Made by a program: the position numbers and the translations under genes. Positions 63,030 through 64,000 of a stretch of DNA of 64,000 bases are shown piece after piece. Under the pieces are notes generated by a model, which did no database searches, had not been told where the DNA came from, and saw only the letters and a program-made list of their open reading frames with translations. Positions within the stretch are counted from its first letter, which is position 1. The number at the start of each line of letters is the position of its first letter. The DNA comes from Seriola aureovittata (lineage: Eukaryota; Chordata; Actinopteri; Carangiformes; Carangidae): NCBI RefSeq assembly GCF_021018895.1, contig NC_079373.1, forward strand, positions 8,614,501 to 8,678,500. Direction: 5' to 3'.

Positions 63030-63352
63030 TTAGGCCTGCAACAATTATTAATGAATGAGCAGATTATTTTCTCAATTTGTTGATTCACTGCTCGGTCTAT
63101 AAAATGTCAGAAAACGGTGAAAAACATCCATCGAAACTTCCTGAAGCCCAAGGTGCCTCAAATGTCTTGTTTTGACCAACCAACAGATATTCAGTTTACT
63201 ATCTAATAAAGCAACGAAAAGCAGGAAATCCTCGCACCTAAAAAGCTGAAACCAGAGATATTTGGTGTTTACTTGGGGGGGATGGCTTTGAATAATTAAT
63301 CAATTACCCAAAAGTAGCTGATTAATTTTTTGTCAATCACCTAATCAGCCAC
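63030..63352 (+). mobile_element. Dispersed percomorph repeat of the 'gattaatcgatt' type
   Basis: GGCCTGCAACAATTATTAAT, GCAGATTATTTTCTCAATTT, TCTATAAAATGTCAGAAAAC, GAAGCCCAAGGTGCCTCAAA, GATATTCAGTTTACTATCTA, AAAGCAGGAAATCCTCGCAC and AGCTGATTAATTTTTTGTCA occur in the order of a very abundant acanthomorph repeat known from memory. Non-coding. An opposite-strand relative is at 8567-8925. Confidence 0.85.
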
Positions 63353-63504
63353 AGAAGAAGATGTCCGTCAGATCTGTGGCAACTTCAGAACACTTTCTTG
63401 CTGAAACTGGGAACAAAACTCCACACTATATAGTTATTGAAAAACACAAAAGTTAACTGATTTTAACTGCTGACTGTTTTTGATAATAAATAATAATAAC
63501 TTCA

Positions 63505-63605
63505 CCTTTAATGCAAAGATGCAGCTCAAAGTGCTTCACAAAACATGATTAAAAACAATGTTAAGCAGAGGGAAAGATGTATAAAGAAGATAGAACAGGG
63601 CTCAG
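63505..63605 (+). mobile_element. Possible fragment of another fish dispersed repeat
   Basis: GATGCAGCTCAAAGTGCTTC followed by ACAAAACATGATTAAAAACA resembles a recurring fish repeat ('gcagctcaaagtgctttaca'). Short and tentative. Confidence 0.45.
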
Positions 63606-64000
63606 AATGCTTCCTTGAGGAACTGACAAGTAGGAGTGAAACCAGTCAAGTACTATACCTTTAACTTTTTTCAACACTGTGTCATACATTTGCATTTGGC
63701 AATTCAACTCTCAAGGGAGCTTCTTGACCATTCAAGCTTTGTTAGACCTCCAACTGTAAGTCAACTCACACTGTCTGTGCAGAAAATAAACTTTTTGAAG
63801 CTCTGGTTGACTAAAATAATTCCTCTCCCACTTTGCAACTCCATACATGACATGTAAAACTAATGCCCTCGCTTACACAAATATGGACTCTGGTGCAGGC
63901 TTTCTGCATGTGACGATCCACGAAGCCCGGTGCAGCTTGCCAACTCTTTTCTCAGAACGCCTGGCTCTTGTGATAGCTGCTCAACCTTTTTATTGAATGC

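Larger units (their letters stand above)
39445..64000 (-). other. pdzrn4: pdzrn4 upstream intron, incomplete in the window
   Basis: From the CCTCAG acceptor before the PDZ1 exon to the end of the window I find no exon that could precede it in phase 0. Expected sequence would encode the first half of PDZ1, ending near a D-K-I-M-E motif. The interval contains only microsatellites, repeat copies, short spurious frames and possible conserved non-coding DNA (for instance 44430-44560, 47395-47530 and 53180-53330). The PDZRN3/PDZRN4 genes are known for very long introns in this part. Confidence 0.7.

Noticed and set aside
39445..64000. RING finger, Sina/TRAF zinc-finger and first PDZ1 exons of pdzrn4
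   Set aside because: No C3HC4-type Cys/His pattern or G-I-Y-V-S-type PDZ strand seen in phase; assumed beyond the window.
1..64000. CRISPR array, operon, phage or bacterial defence system
   Set aside because: Spliced vertebrate gene structure and fish repeats throughout; no spaced short repeats of CRISPR type and no compact coding clusters.

Overview
This is a vertebrate nuclear window, almost certainly from a ray-finned fish of the acanthomorph/percomorph group. Evidence: GT-AG introns, long AT-rich non-coding stretches with CA/GT microsatellites, and several interspersed repeat families that I recognise from memory as high-copy in percomorph genomes. It is not bacterial or viral, and most short open frames in it are chance.

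One gene can be supported: the 3' part of pdzrn4 (PDZ domain-containing RING finger 4, LNX4), on the minus strand. Seven coding exons form an unbroken reading-frame chain, in transcript order 39444-39191, 36808-36706, 28096-27998, 25726-25664, 23931-23830, 23036-22908 and 21929-20457. They add up to 2223 nt: 740 residues plus a TAA stop. They encode the second half of PDZ1, a linker, all of PDZ2, a coiled-coil/acidic region, the conserved C-terminal LNX3-homology block and a terminal class I PDZ ligand (SVTTV). The RING finger, the TRAF/Sina-type zinc finger and the first half of PDZ1 are not visible. They should lie beyond 64000, behind an intron of at least 24.5 kb.

Layout: 1-18.5 kb is non-coding flank downstream of the gene, with a near-perfect 48-bp palindrome, a poly-C run and remnants of dispersed repeats. 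About 18.56-20.46 kb is the likely 3' UTR. 20.46-39.44 kb holds the exons and introns. 39.45-64 kb is an incomplete upstream intron containing only repeats, microsatellites and possible conserved non-coding sequence. Mobile-element remnants include an L2-type LINE tail, an RTE-like LINE fragment, an inverted-repeat element carrying a LINE C-terminal coding fragment, two opposite copies of a 'gattaatcgatt'-type repeat and three same-strand copies of another percomorph repeat.

I found no novel defence, metabolic or mobile system. The most checkable observations are the 48-bp palindrome, the composite inverted-repeat element in the 8.6-kb intron, and a long CU-repeat just inside the donor of a frame-neutral 63-nt exon in PDZ2.
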